A stretch of 64,000 nt of DNA. Source: Manis javanica. Its lineage: Eukaryota > Chordata > Mammalia > Pholidota > Manidae. Position 1 is the first letter of the stretch. Each line of letters starts with the position of its first letter. This document shows positions 50,406 to 59,558 of this stretch, piece after piece. Made by a program: the position numbers and the translations under genes. The notes beneath the pieces are model-generated. The model was given only the letters and a program-made list of their open reading frames with translations. It did not search any database and was not told where the DNA came from. The stretch spans positions 17,042,501 through 17,106,500 of the forward strand of contig NC_133167.1 of NCBI RefSeq assembly GCF_040802235.1, read 5' to 3'.

Positions 50406-51759
50406 CAAAACAGGCTTTCCATTACATCCAGCCAACATATTTTGGTCAACAAGGTGACTGGGGAGAAAAGATATTCCCAGATGAATAGTTACATAAAGCC
50501 AGCCCAGTGTACACTGAGATGTGCACTATAAGGAGATCACAGTGCAAGTGATGCAATTGGGGAACATGTTCCTAAACAGGAGCCCTTCCCAGTGGCCCCA
50601 TAGGGTGCAACATGTCTGAGGTGGAGTGAAGGATGAAGTATTGCAAGAGAAGGCAATGTTGTGTTCTGAGCTTATTCTTTATCTGGCTTGTCTGTGAAAG
50701 TGGCCTGGAGCATAAAGGGGAGGGAGGTCTGATGCATTGCATATCTCCAGGGATGGTCCATTTGACCTTTTTACCATTTGAGGTGCCCCAATGGCTGTGC
50801 CTTATAGATTTCATCATCTGGGCCCAGACAGCAGCAGGCCAAAGAGCCCTGTGGCAGGAGAGCTGCACTCACCCTGGTACTAGCCAAGACACACATGGAA
50901 AAGCCAGGTGCCTTCCCTGGGCTGTTCTCCACTCTCCCAACAGACAGTACAGCAGCTTTGAGGGATTATGGACAAAATGTTCAATGTATTCTGCAAAAAA
51001 TCCAACAATCCACTATTAAGCGTCCACTCCAGGGCCAGAGGCTAGGATGGAAGAGGCTGGAAGGAAGAGAGGAAGGGAGGGGCAGAGAGAGGGGAGCTGA
51101 AGCTGCTGGGTCAGCATTCCTGATCTGGACATTGACTCAGGCCTCAGGAATGCCAGGGAAGGAGGGTGGGCAGCCACCAGAGCCAGGCCGGGATCCTGTT
51201 GGCACCGGGAGATGTAGGGACAGCACAGGGAGAGGGATGGTGGGACTGCAGCTTCTGCACATCCAGACCTACCCCTGGACTATAGGTAGAAACAGGTGTC
51301 ACCCTGTGCATAAGCCCAGGCCCTGCACCTGTAAGCACACTACACACCTTCAAGGTGATTCTCTCAGCAGCCCACCTGCCCAAACCATCCCATTCCAGAG
51401 GCAGGAATAGACTCCTGGGACTCAGGTGGGGACATCTGGATACACATTTGCCTCTCTGCCAGGACCATTCACAGACCACTTCTCCCCAGCCTTTCAGCTG
51501 TCTGCAACTTCCTCTAATTTCAGCACTACCCACGACTGAAGTTTGTACAAGGAAGAAAGCCAAGTTCAACCTTCCTCCATTTCCCTCCTTTGGCCTCTGA
51601 CAGAGGTGAGAGGGTTGCTCAGAGTAGTAACCCAGTGTTCTGAGGACCCACCTTCTCCCACCCTGTTGCTTCCACAACTCTCCAAGCCACCTCCTGTGAG
51701 CAGGGTCCTCCTAGTTTGTCCTTGGGAGAGCCAGGAGGCAGCCCAGGACCAGACATCAA

Positions 51760-51967
51760 GCTCCCCTGCGCCCCTTCCCTCCCCACCCCGCCCCCAGGCT
51801 GCTGGGCTGGAGCAGCTGAACTGGTGGGCCCCCCTCTCCTCTCGGCTGCCTGACACCCAATCAGAGAGAAAACGATCCGGGGCAGGCAGGGTGCCAGGGG
51901 CCGGGCCCAGAATAGCGCGTCCCAGCCAGTGTTGCGCACTTGCGCTCAGTCGGTCCAGGCCGGCTGC
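51760..51967 (+). promoter_or_regulatory. PRKAG3: PRKAG3 promoter-proximal region
   Basis: Immediately upstream of the PRKAG3 ATG. Contains a GC box-like CCCCGCCCCC near 51786, an E-box CAGCTG at 51813-51818 (MyoD-type, fitting muscle expression of PRKAG3) and a CCAAT box at 51857-51861. No TATA box seen. Confidence 0.5.
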
Positions 51968-52000
51968 ATGGAGCCTGAGCTGGAGCACACGCTGCACAGG
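51968..52000 (+). CDS. PRKAG3: PRKAG3 coding exon 1
   Basis: [11 protein letters not shown], phase 0, donor GTACTG. Too short for ORF detection; matches the known N-terminus MEPGLEHALRR. Confidence 0.85.
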
Positions 52001-55000
52001 GTACTGGGGTCCTGGGACAGCGAGCCGGGGCAGCTGAGGCCAGAGGATTGAGAGCACACCACCACGTCGTGTGAATGCATGTGTGCGTGTGCGTGTGGGG
52101 GGTGGGGTGGGGCATAGATTTTCTCTGTGCATATAAGCACACGGCTGTGCGTGTATATTCTCTGAGTATGTGGTTCTGTGTGTTCTGGGAATGGTTGAGT
52201 GCGTGTGCTTCTGAGTGTGTATTAGTGTTTGTGTATCAGTGTATGCTTATGTGTGTATATATGTAGGTGTGTGCTTGTGGGGTGAATGTGTTTTTGTGGT
52301 GTGTGTGTGTGTGTATATGCACTAAGACAAGGGGAACAACCTGTGGCTTGGGAGCCTAGGGCATTTTCCCCACCGCTCAGACATTCTTCTCCCCACAGAC
52401 CCCATCCTGGAGCAGCCTTGGGGGACTGGAGCATCAAGGTAGGTGGGGCTGCCCCTCCTCGGGGGCCTAGCCTCTCCTCCCAAATGCTATGTCTCCACAT
52501 CTCTGGGCCCCCATCTCCCCACTCCACTAGCCTGGCTTTGTCTTCCTCTCCTTTTCCTTCCTTGTTCTCTTTGTTCCTTCTTCCTCCTTGTCTTCCCCTC
52601 CTCCTTCCTCTTTCGGAGGCAGAGGGGCAGGGTTGTAGAGTCTGAGACCTGGAGCCTAGTCCTGACCTCATCGCCTACTAGCTGTGTGTGATTTGTGGCA
52701 AATTGCTTAACTTCTCTGATCTCAGCTCCCTTGTTAGTAAAATAAGGATAGTAATAATGCCTCCCTTATAAGATTTCTATGAGATTTGAATGAGAATATG
52801 TTGGAGAAAAGCTCTTTGGAATCTTGCAAATATTAAATACTATAATTAATAACATTTTTTAATTGATTTTATTGTGTTACTCCCTATTAACCAAACAGGC
52901 CCCATTCCCCCTTCCAGAGGTGAGCTTCCTAGAGCAAGGAGATAGCACTTCCTGGCCATCACCAGCCATGCCCACCAGCCCAGAAAGGAGCCATGGGAAA
53001 GAGAGGGCCAAGGCCCCAAGATGGACAAGGCAGGAGGCTATGGAGGAAAGGGAGCTTCAAGGCCTGGGGGAAGGTGAGGTGAGGGCCAGTTCTGGGGAGA
53101 TGGGAGCAGGAGCAGAGGGAAGCCCCAGAACCTCTGTCACGCAGAGTTGGACCCACCCCTCACCTGTAGCCTCAGTCTCCCCACATGGGAGAGGGCACCT
53201 GCATCACAGAGCCAAGGGCAAGCCTGGCCAGTTCAGGATAGAGCCACTGTCTTGTGTGGCTCTCTGAGACTCAGCATTTTCACCTGCCAAGTGGGGGCCA
53301 CAGCATCCAGGTTTCCCAACGCTGCTGTGAGGATGCCCTGAGCCAGCAGATGAGGAGTTACCATCTTCTCCCCCCGAACAAGTCCCCAGACCAGACCAGC
53401 TGCTGAGTCCACCGGGCTGGAAGCCATGTTCCCTGAGGCCATACCCTTGTCCCATGATGCTCCCTTAGCCAGGGTGGGCATCCCACCAACAGAGTGGGAT
53501 ATCCTCCCCTGCCTGTGCAGCCTCAGCCACCGGCCCCAGCACAGACGATCTGGAGCTGGGCCTAGAGCTCCCAGGCACAGGAGCCTGGGGGTGTGAGCTC
53601 GGCCTTGTGGAAGAGAAGCCTGCCCCGTGCCCGTGCCCATCCCCGCAGGCCCTGTTTCCCAGGCTGGGCTGGGACGACGAGCTGCAGAAGCCAGGGGCCC
53701 AGGTCTACATGCACTTCATGCAGGAGCACACCTGCTATGATGCCATGGCGACCAGCTCCAAGCTGGTCATCTTCGACACCACGCTGGAGGTGAGGCCACA
53801 GCTCTGCCCCACCTCCAACCTCACGGTGCAGCAGCCACCATGCACACCCTCCAGGATGCCCTGCCGGGTCATGCCCCCCCCATGAGGCCCCTTCCAGAAC
53901 TCCTTCTTAGCACCATGGAGGCCAGTGGGAGGAGGGTTCCTACTCTCTGGGAGTACCCCCGAAGTGTCATCTGAGCTCTGCCACTTAGTATCTTAGGATC
54001 TTGGGTTGGTCACCTTACCTCTCCCACCGCTAAAATGGTGCCAGGAATGCCTGCTTTGCCTTACTAAGGACTCCTGGGATAACCCAGGATAAGTGGAAGA
54101 ACTTTGCAAACCCTGAAATAAGTGGAAGACATTGCAAAGTGGTTTAGGACAAAGAGCAGGGGACTCTTGGAAACAGCAAAATAGGACAAGCTCTGGTCCT
54201 CGTGCTTCTAGTAGCTAAGCTACACAGTGCCTGATTCCACTGCTAACACCACGTAGAGTTGAGCAGCATTTCCCAGCCATGGTAACGTAACAGCCACAAT
54301 ACACTACAGGCACACCTCCTTTAATTGCACTTTTCTCTGCCATGCTTTGCAGATATGCTTTCTTACAAACTGAAGGTTTGGAGCAACCCTGAAACCAGCA
54401 AGCCTACTGGTGCCATTTCTCCAACAGCATCTGCTCACTTCATATCTCTATGTTACATTTTAGTAATTCTCACAATATTTCAAACTTTTTCATTATTATT
54501 TTATTTGTTATGGTGATAACTGTGATCAGTGATTATGACTTGCTGATTATGACTCAGATGATGCTTAATATTTTTTAGCAGTTATTTTTAAATTAAGCTA
54601 TGTATTGTGTTTAGACATAATGCTATTGCATACTTAATAGACTACAGTAGAGCATAAATCACCTTTCTATGCACTGGGAAACCAAACAACCCTTGCCTCG
54701 CTTTATTGCAATATTCCCTTTGCTGCAGTGGTCTGGAACCAAACGCACGCTATCTCCGAGCTATGCCTCTATTTGATTCTAGTGGTATGAACCAATATGT
54801 TTATTTTAGTAGCTTTGTATTTATTTTGCTATGTATTAGAAAAATACAACCAGCATGTATAGCTAGTATTGCTTAGGATGAGGCCAAAATGAGTCACTGT
54901 AAAATTTATTTAGAGAAAAATATTTTGTAAATAATTATACCTCTAGTACTTAACAGCCAAAACTATACTGTCTACACACATACGACTTCTGAATGGAAGC

Positions 55001-58000
55001 ACTGAGTTCATTTCCCACACCCTGCTGCGCCTGGCGAGGGGGTCACCTCAGTGCCTCACCATCAGCTTTATGCACCCAACAAAGACTATGTCCAGTGTGT
55101 GCCATGACATGAGGAAGGCAGGCAAGCTTACATAAAGAACCCAGGAGAAGGCCCTTGGAAGAATCCTGGTGGGGATAGGGAACCACTGAGGGGCAGTGGG
55201 AGACTGATTCACCCATCAACTGTCTCCTGGCCCTCAGATCAAGAAGGCCTTCTTCGCCCTGGTGGCCAATGGCATCCGGGCAGCACCTCTGTGGGACAGC
55301 AAGAAGCAGAGCTTTGTGGGTAAGGAGGAGCGGGGGAGGCAGAAGTGGTGGGGAAGGGAAGGAGGGACCTGGCAGGTGATTCTGATATGCCACAGGCTTG
55401 AGCGGATGTTGGAGGGGCCAAGCTGCGGGCTGGCATGGGGGAGTGTCTGGGCCCAGTCTAGGGGCCCCATCTGTGGAATAGCTGTGACCAGCTGAGCCCT
55501 CCAGCTCTACCACCCCATGGTCCCACGTCACAGGTGCTAAGCAGAAAAAGACAAAAGGGAAAGGAAGAAATTAGGAGACTCAGAAAGGCAGGGGAGGGAG
55601 GGAGAAATTACAGGGGAGGCGTGAAAGGGAGAACCCCATTCCCCTGGCATGGCAAGGGCTGCTCTCCTCTCTGTCACAGTTCCCACTGTTGTCCCAGTAC
55701 TAGGACTCTGGCAGGGTGGGGGAGGAGGGCCTGCTCCCCAACCTGCCCCCCACCACAAGGCCCAGGCTGACCTCCTATACCTCTACCCCCCCACCCATGC
55801 AGGGATGCTGACTATCACAGACTTCATCTTGGTGCTGCATCGCTATTACAGGTCCCCCCTGGTAAGGAGTGGGCTGGGAGTCTGGGGGCACCCACCTGGA
55901 CTGGGGCAGAGGGAGTTCAGGCAGCCTGATGACCAGTGGGCCCACATCTGACTTCTGGAGTCCTGTCGATGTCTCTAGGTCCAGATCTATGAGATTGAAG
56001 AACATAAGATTGAGACCTGGAGGGGTGAGTGGTCAAGGGTCCTGGGAAGGGGCTGAGGGTGTGTGGGTGAGTGGGGGGCCAAGGACCTGAGGCAGAGGAT
56101 AGGCAGTGGAGATTTCCTGGAAGAAGCAGGGGAAGGGAAAAAGAAAGGGTGATGGGGAGTCCAGGGGCCTGGTCAGGGCACAGTCTGGGCACTGCCGGGT
56201 GAGGTAGGATGCCCAAAGCCCCCGGCCTGACTCGGATCTTCCTGCAGAGATCTACCTTCAAGGCTGCTTCAAGCCCCTGGTCTCCATCTCCCCCAACAAC
56301 AGGTAGCAGCCCCAGCCACCCACCTGAGTCTCCTTGCCCTGAGCAGTACCCCCTTCCCCAGCTCCCCGGTTCTGAACTCAACAGTTCACCCTCCGTGGCA
56401 GCCAAGGCCACCTCTTCCCCTTTCTGGGGGCTGGGATGCAGCATCTCTCCAAGGCTGCCCCGGGCTCACAGCTCCCACCTTCACAGCCTGTTCGAAGCCG
56501 TCTACAGCCTCATCAAGAACCGGATCCACCGCCTGCCAGTCCTGGACCCGGTCTCAGGAGCTGTGCTTCACATCCTGACCCACAAGCGGCTGCTCAAGTT
56601 CCTACACATCTTTGTGAGCCCTGGCACAGCCCAGGAGGCGACCTGAGGGGCTGAGCAGACTTCAGCCCTAAGGGCTGGGGAGGGAGCAGCTGGGAGCCTC
56701 TGGGACTAGTCCACCCTGATCCCCACCTGTCCCTAACCCAACCAGGGTGCCCTGCTGCCCCAGCCCTCCTTCCTCTCCCGCACCATCCAAGATTTGGGCA
56801 TCGGCACATTCCGAGACTTGGCCGTGGTGCTGGACACGGCACCCATCCTGACCGCACTGGACATCTTTGTGGACCGGCGCGTGTCTGCACTGCCTGTGGT
56901 CAACGAAGCCGGTACCTAAACCCAGGACGGGGGCTCTGGCTGGGGAGGGGTTGAGTGGCAGGGGTCCACCCAGCATCAGCTCAGGGAACACGGTGGAGCT
57001 GGGGCTAGAAGCATCTGCCTTCTCTGAGCCTTGGACCAATTACTAATCCTCTCTCTGCCTCCATTTCCTCGTTTGTGAATTGGGAATCTTAACACACATC
57101 CTCTGGCTTCACAGAATGACTTAAAAGGATTATGTGCAATAAAATGAGCATGGTGAGAGGAAAGAGCAGGTGAGGTTTTTAATTTTTCTTCATTCTTACA
57201 TAAGCCACAGGACCCAGCCAGACCGCAATTCTTGCTCTGAGAAAGGGTTCAAGGTACTACAAGATTATTTCTTTAGTTGAACGATGTTTGTAAACTATTT
57301 CAAAATTAAAATCTCCCTAATGAGGCTAGATATCAAGAAATGTTTTGTGTTTGATTATGAAATATTTCAAATGTATGAAAAAAAAAACTGTAATGAAACC
57401 CATGTATCCACTGCCTAGATTAATGACTGTTAACATATTGTCATGATTAGCTCTTTTTTTGTGTTTTTTTTTTCTGAAGCAATTTATAGACATCATGTCA
57501 TTTCACCCCTTAACACTTCAATCTACATATCTTAAATACATATATTTTGTGTGTCACCTAAAAATACGTAAGTAATTTATTAATATTATCAAATATCCTA
57601 TCCTAATTCTTATTTCCCCATTTTCTTCAAGAATATCTTTTTTTTACAGTTGGTTTATTTAAACCAGGATCCAGTTAAGGTCCATATGATGCATTTGTGT
57701 CTTTTGTCCCTTAAGTCTCTTTCATTGAGAGCAGTTCTCTCCCCACTTAATTTTCATGACATTCATGATGAAAAACCTGGGTCAGTCATCCTATAGAATG
57801 TCCCGTATTTGTCTGTTAGCTTTCTACAGGTGGCCTTGACATTGTCCCCCTAGTCCTGTGTTTCTTGTAAACTGAAAGTTAAACCTAAAGGCTTGATCAG
57901 ATTCGGGTTGTACATTTGAGGCTAAAACAGTTCAGAGGTGACGCCATGTACTCATACTGAGTCACATTAGGAGGCAAGATGTCAGGTGGTCTCCCTCTGT

Positions 58001-59034
58001 CTGTGATGCTGTTTGGTCTGTGCGTTCAGGTAGTGGCAGCCTGCTGACTCATTATGAAGCCAGTAGCCTGGGGAGGGGCAGGCGGGTGTCAAGGAGTTCA
58101 TTCCAAAAGCCTGCCTCAGGCTGTTGAACAGCATCTTGGCTCTGAACTGAACCTCTTCCCTGTCTTTCTCCCACCCCCACCCCCACCCTCACCCTGCAGG
58201 ACAGGTCGTGGGCCTCTACTCCCGCTTTGATGTGATTGTAAGTGTCTGTGGGGATTGGAAGCGTATGTAAGTGTCTGGGGGTGCCACAGGGATACTGGGT
58301 TTGAGGATCGATGGGACTTGTATCTCTGGATCAGAGAGGACATTGCAAGTGTACAGAGGGGCATACGTGTGGGCCTGGAGCTTGGCTGAGGTGGTGACTA
58401 AGAGTGGTACTTCCCTCCCTGCCCCAGCACCTGGCTGCCCAACAAACCTACAACCACCTAGACGTAAGTGTGGGAGAAGCACTGAAGCAGAGGACATTGT
58501 GTCTGGAAGGGGTCCTTTCCTGCCAGCCCCATGAGAGCTTGGGGGAAGTCATCGACCGGATTGCCCGGGAGCAGGTACCCAGTGTCCTTTAAGGCATGCT
58601 CCCAACATGCATGGCCCAGTCTTTCTCGTAAGCACCTCCACCTCTCCCTCTACATCAGGCACTTGCCCTGTCCTCCCACTTCCAAGCTCTTGGTATCTGC
58701 ACTGGTCTGCAACTGGTCCTGTTGATGGGGCCCTGGTGCCAAGGGCCAAAGCCAGCTGACCACGATAGAATGGCCCGAGCCACTCCTAAGTGGTTTCTAG
58801 AAGACTCTCTTGCTGCCCCATTATGTCAAATTGTTTCCTCTGATTCTTGGTGCCAACCTTGTTGGCTGCCATGGCTTCATGACTGTGCCCCCTCACTGAC
58901 CCTCTGTGGACCCACAGGTACACCGGCTGGTGCTAGTGGATGACAGCCAGCATCTCCTGGGTGTGGTATCCCTCTCTGACATCCTGCAGGCTCTGGTGCT
59001 CAGTCCTGCTGGCATCGATGCCCTCAGCGCCTGA
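51968..59034 (+). CDS. PRKAG3: PRKAG3, AMPK gamma-3 regulatory subunit, 13 coding exons, 444 aa model
   Basis: CDS = join of 51968-52000, 52399-52438, 52918-53073, 53521-53789, 55238-55319, 55803-55861, 55979-56024, 56248-56302, 56487-56613, 56746-56911, 58200-58237, 58428-58574 and 58918-59034. It encodes the nucleotide-sensing gamma subunit of AMP-activated protein kinase in fast skeletal muscle, which controls glucose uptake and glycogen. Four CBS motifs are intact: CBS1 about residues 140-205, CBS2 about 236-280, CBS3 about 292-350, CBS4 about 365-438 ([15 protein letters not shown] and HRLVLVD cores visible). The Arg changed in the pig RN- allele is Arg here ([10 protein letters not shown], residue about 180). 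The model is about 45 residues shorter than human (489, from memory) because the 5' part of exon 4 is degraded; see 53382-53520. All 12 introns are GT-AG and phases join. Confidence 0.93.
52060..52320 (+). repeat. TG-rich low-complexity region, PRKAG3 intron 1
   Basis: Imperfect TG/TGTGCG repeats, with a pure (TG) run near 52298-52314. Confidence 0.85.
52399..52438 (+). CDS. PRKAG3: PRKAG3 coding exon 2
   Basis: [13 protein letters not shown] plus G (phase 1). Acceptor CCACAG, donor GTAGGT. Confidence 0.88.
52640..52845 (+). repeat. MIR SINE, PRKAG3 intron 2
   Basis: 'gagacctggagcctagtcctgacctc', 'aaattgcttaacttctctgatctcag' and 'taaaataaggatagtaataatgcctccc' are MIR. Confidence 0.88.
52918..53073 (+). 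CDS. PRKAG3: PRKAG3 coding exon 3
   Basis: Acceptor CTTCCAG precedes AG GTG AGC; encodes [17 protein letters not shown] through [18 protein letters not shown] plus G (phase 1). Donor GTGAGG. A second GTGAGG 5 nt later is an alternative donor that would change phase. Confidence 0.85.
53382..53520 (+). pseudogene. PRKAG3: decayed 5' segment of PRKAG3 exon 4
   Basis: In one frame (codons from 53384) the DNA still encodes [19 protein letters not shown]...[14 protein letters not shown], clearly homologous to gamma-3 of human ([19 protein letters not shown]) and pig. The dinucleotide before it is AA (53380-53381) where an acceptor AG is needed to keep phase. A 10-nt stretch replaces 12 nt (53511-53520), so this frame does not join the downstream exon. 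Splicing to AG at 53381-53382 gives a TAG at 53466; splicing to AG at 53388-53389 gives a TGA at 53404-53406. The segment therefore appears to be excluded. Confidence 0.7.
53521..53789 (+). CDS. PRKAG3: PRKAG3 coding exon 4, shortened
   Basis: A pyrimidine-rich acceptor (tcctcccctgcctgtgcag) precedes CC TCA GCC, which joins the G of exon 3 as Ala. Encodes [42 protein letters not shown] and FDTTLE in phase 0; start of CBS1. Donor GTGAGG. The start choice rests on phase and homology, not on transcripts. Confidence 0.78.
53945..54120 (+). repeat. MIR fragment, PRKAG3 intron 4
   Basis: 'catctgagctctgccacttagta', 'cttgggttggtcaccttacctctcc' and later 'aactttgcaaacc' fit a diverged MIR. Confidence 0.7.
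54307..54769. mobile_element. Tigger1-type DNA transposon, internally deleted (MITE)
   Basis: Begins CAGGCACACCTC and ends CCGAGCTATGCCTC, matching the Tigger terminal inverted repeat CAGGCATACCTCGG. Flanked by TA at 54305-54306 and 54770-54771, the Tc1/mariner target duplication. Internal landmarks of both Tigger1 ends are present ('ttcacttcatatctctatgttacattttag' and 'gtgcactgggaaacca' types), with no transposase ORF. About 463 bp. Confidence 0.88.
55238..55319 (+). CDS. PRKAG3: PRKAG3 coding exon 5
   Basis: [27 protein letters not shown] plus G. Acceptor CCCTCAG, donor GTAAGG. Contains the Ile-Arg pair at the site of pig I199V/R200Q; both have the ordinary residues. Confidence 0.95.
55803..55861 (+). 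CDS. PRKAG3: PRKAG3 coding exon 6
   Basis: [20 protein letters not shown], end of CBS1. Acceptor ATGCAG, donor GTAAGG, phase 0. Confidence 0.94.
55979..56024 (+). CDS. PRKAG3: PRKAG3 coding exon 7
   Basis: [15 protein letters not shown] plus G (phase 1). Acceptor TCTAG, donor GTGAGT. Identical to pig as I recall ([10 protein letters not shown]). Confidence 0.94.
56248..56302 (+). CDS. PRKAG3: PRKAG3 coding exon 8
   Basis: [18 protein letters not shown] plus AG (phase 2). Acceptor CTGCAG, donor GTAGCA. The usual SPNDS is SPNNS here (Asp to Asn). Confidence 0.93.
56487..56613 (+). CDS. PRKAG3: PRKAG3 coding exon 9
   Basis: [21 protein letters not shown] through [16 protein letters not shown]2. 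Acceptor TCACAG, donor GTGAGC, phase 0. Confidence 0.95.
56746..56911 (+). CDS. PRKAG3: PRKAG3 coding exon 10
   Basis: [40 protein letters not shown] and [14 protein letters not shown] plus G; CBS3. Acceptor ACCAG, donor GTACCT. LSRT replaces the usual LYRT. Confidence 0.95.
57015..57160 (+). repeat. MIR fragment, PRKAG3 intron 10
   Basis: 'cttggaccaattactaatcctctctctgcctccatttcctcgtttgtgaattggg' follows the MIR core, ending 'caataaaatgagca'. Confidence 0.75.
57330..57830. repeat. L1-type LINE 3'UTR fragment, PRKAG3 intron 10
   Basis: 'tgtaatgaaacccatgtatccactgcc', 'gacatcatgtcatttcaccccttaacacttc' and 'ttacagttggtttatttaaaccaggatcc' match the 3'UTR of old L1M elements. Confidence 0.65.
58200..58237 (+). 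CDS. PRKAG3: PRKAG3 coding exon 11
   Basis: [13 protein letters not shown], phase 0. Acceptor CTGCAG, donor GTAAGT. Confidence 0.94.
58428..58574 (+). CDS. PRKAG3: PRKAG3 coding exon 12
   Basis: [40 protein letters not shown] and IDRIAREQ; start of CBS4. Acceptor CCCCAG, donor GTACCC, phase 0. Confidence 0.95.
58918..59034 (+). CDS. PRKAG3: PRKAG3 terminal coding exon 13
   Basis: [38 protein letters not shown] then TGA at 59032-59034. Acceptor CCACAG. End of CBS4. Confidence 0.95.
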   Translation, partial: VHRLVLVDDSQHLLGVVSLSDILQALVLSPAGIDALSA

Positions 59035-59552
59035 GAATATCTGAGTCCTCACTCCCAGACCACCTTCCACCTGTGGAAGTCAATGAAGGGAGCCGGGGAA
59101 CTCAGTCTTCATCTTCTCCCACCCCCATTGGCTGGTTTGGCTCTAGTTCAGGTAGGCTCTGCCCTGGGCCATTGGCCTCAGCACCAGCCCCCGGGGCTTT
59201 CTGGGCTCCCAGATCTCAGATTGGGGCTTCCTGAGGATGAGAGTGGCTCAGCTCACAGCTGAGCAGCCCCATGAACACTGCAAGCGTCAGGACTCACTGT
59301 GGGGCTCCCACTTTGAGTCCCCATTCTCAGCTGAGGTCATGGGGGCCCTCATGAGAGGGTGGACATGGGCTGAGGTCAAGGTAAGGGCAGTGATGTGACT
59401 TCAGGTGCTCTGGAGAGGTTGACCCGCCCTCTTGCAATTCCATTCCCACCTGCTTGGAATTCTACTAGGGGGAAGCAAGCAAGGTAAGAAACCTTTGTTG
59501 AATGGAATTCCCCTCTCAGAACTAAGAGAGCTCCTATCTAAGTACTTATCTC

Positions 59553-59558
59553 AATAAA
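59553..59558 (+). terminator. PRKAG3: PRKAG3 poly(A) signal AATAAA
   Basis: First AATAAA after the stop, about 520 nt downstream; gives a 3'UTR of about 540 nt. Confidence 0.7.

Larger units (their letters stand above)
33100..51760. other. WNT6-PRKAG3 intergenic region
   Basis: About 18.7 kb with no gene recognised between two divergent promoters (WNT6 minus, PRKAG3 plus). From 33.1 to 36.8 kb it is mostly unique, moderately GC-rich DNA. From 36.8 to 50.4 kb it is dominated by L2, L1, MIR and LTR relics and becomes AT-rich (42.5-46.1 kb). From 50.4 to 51.7 kb it is unique again. Confidence 0.75.

Noticed and set aside
53521-53789. Interpretation of PRKAG3 as a pseudogene because of the broken exon 4 segment
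   Set aside because: All other exons, splice sites and the four CBS motifs are intact, and the downstream acceptor restores the frame, so a working shorter protein is the simpler reading.
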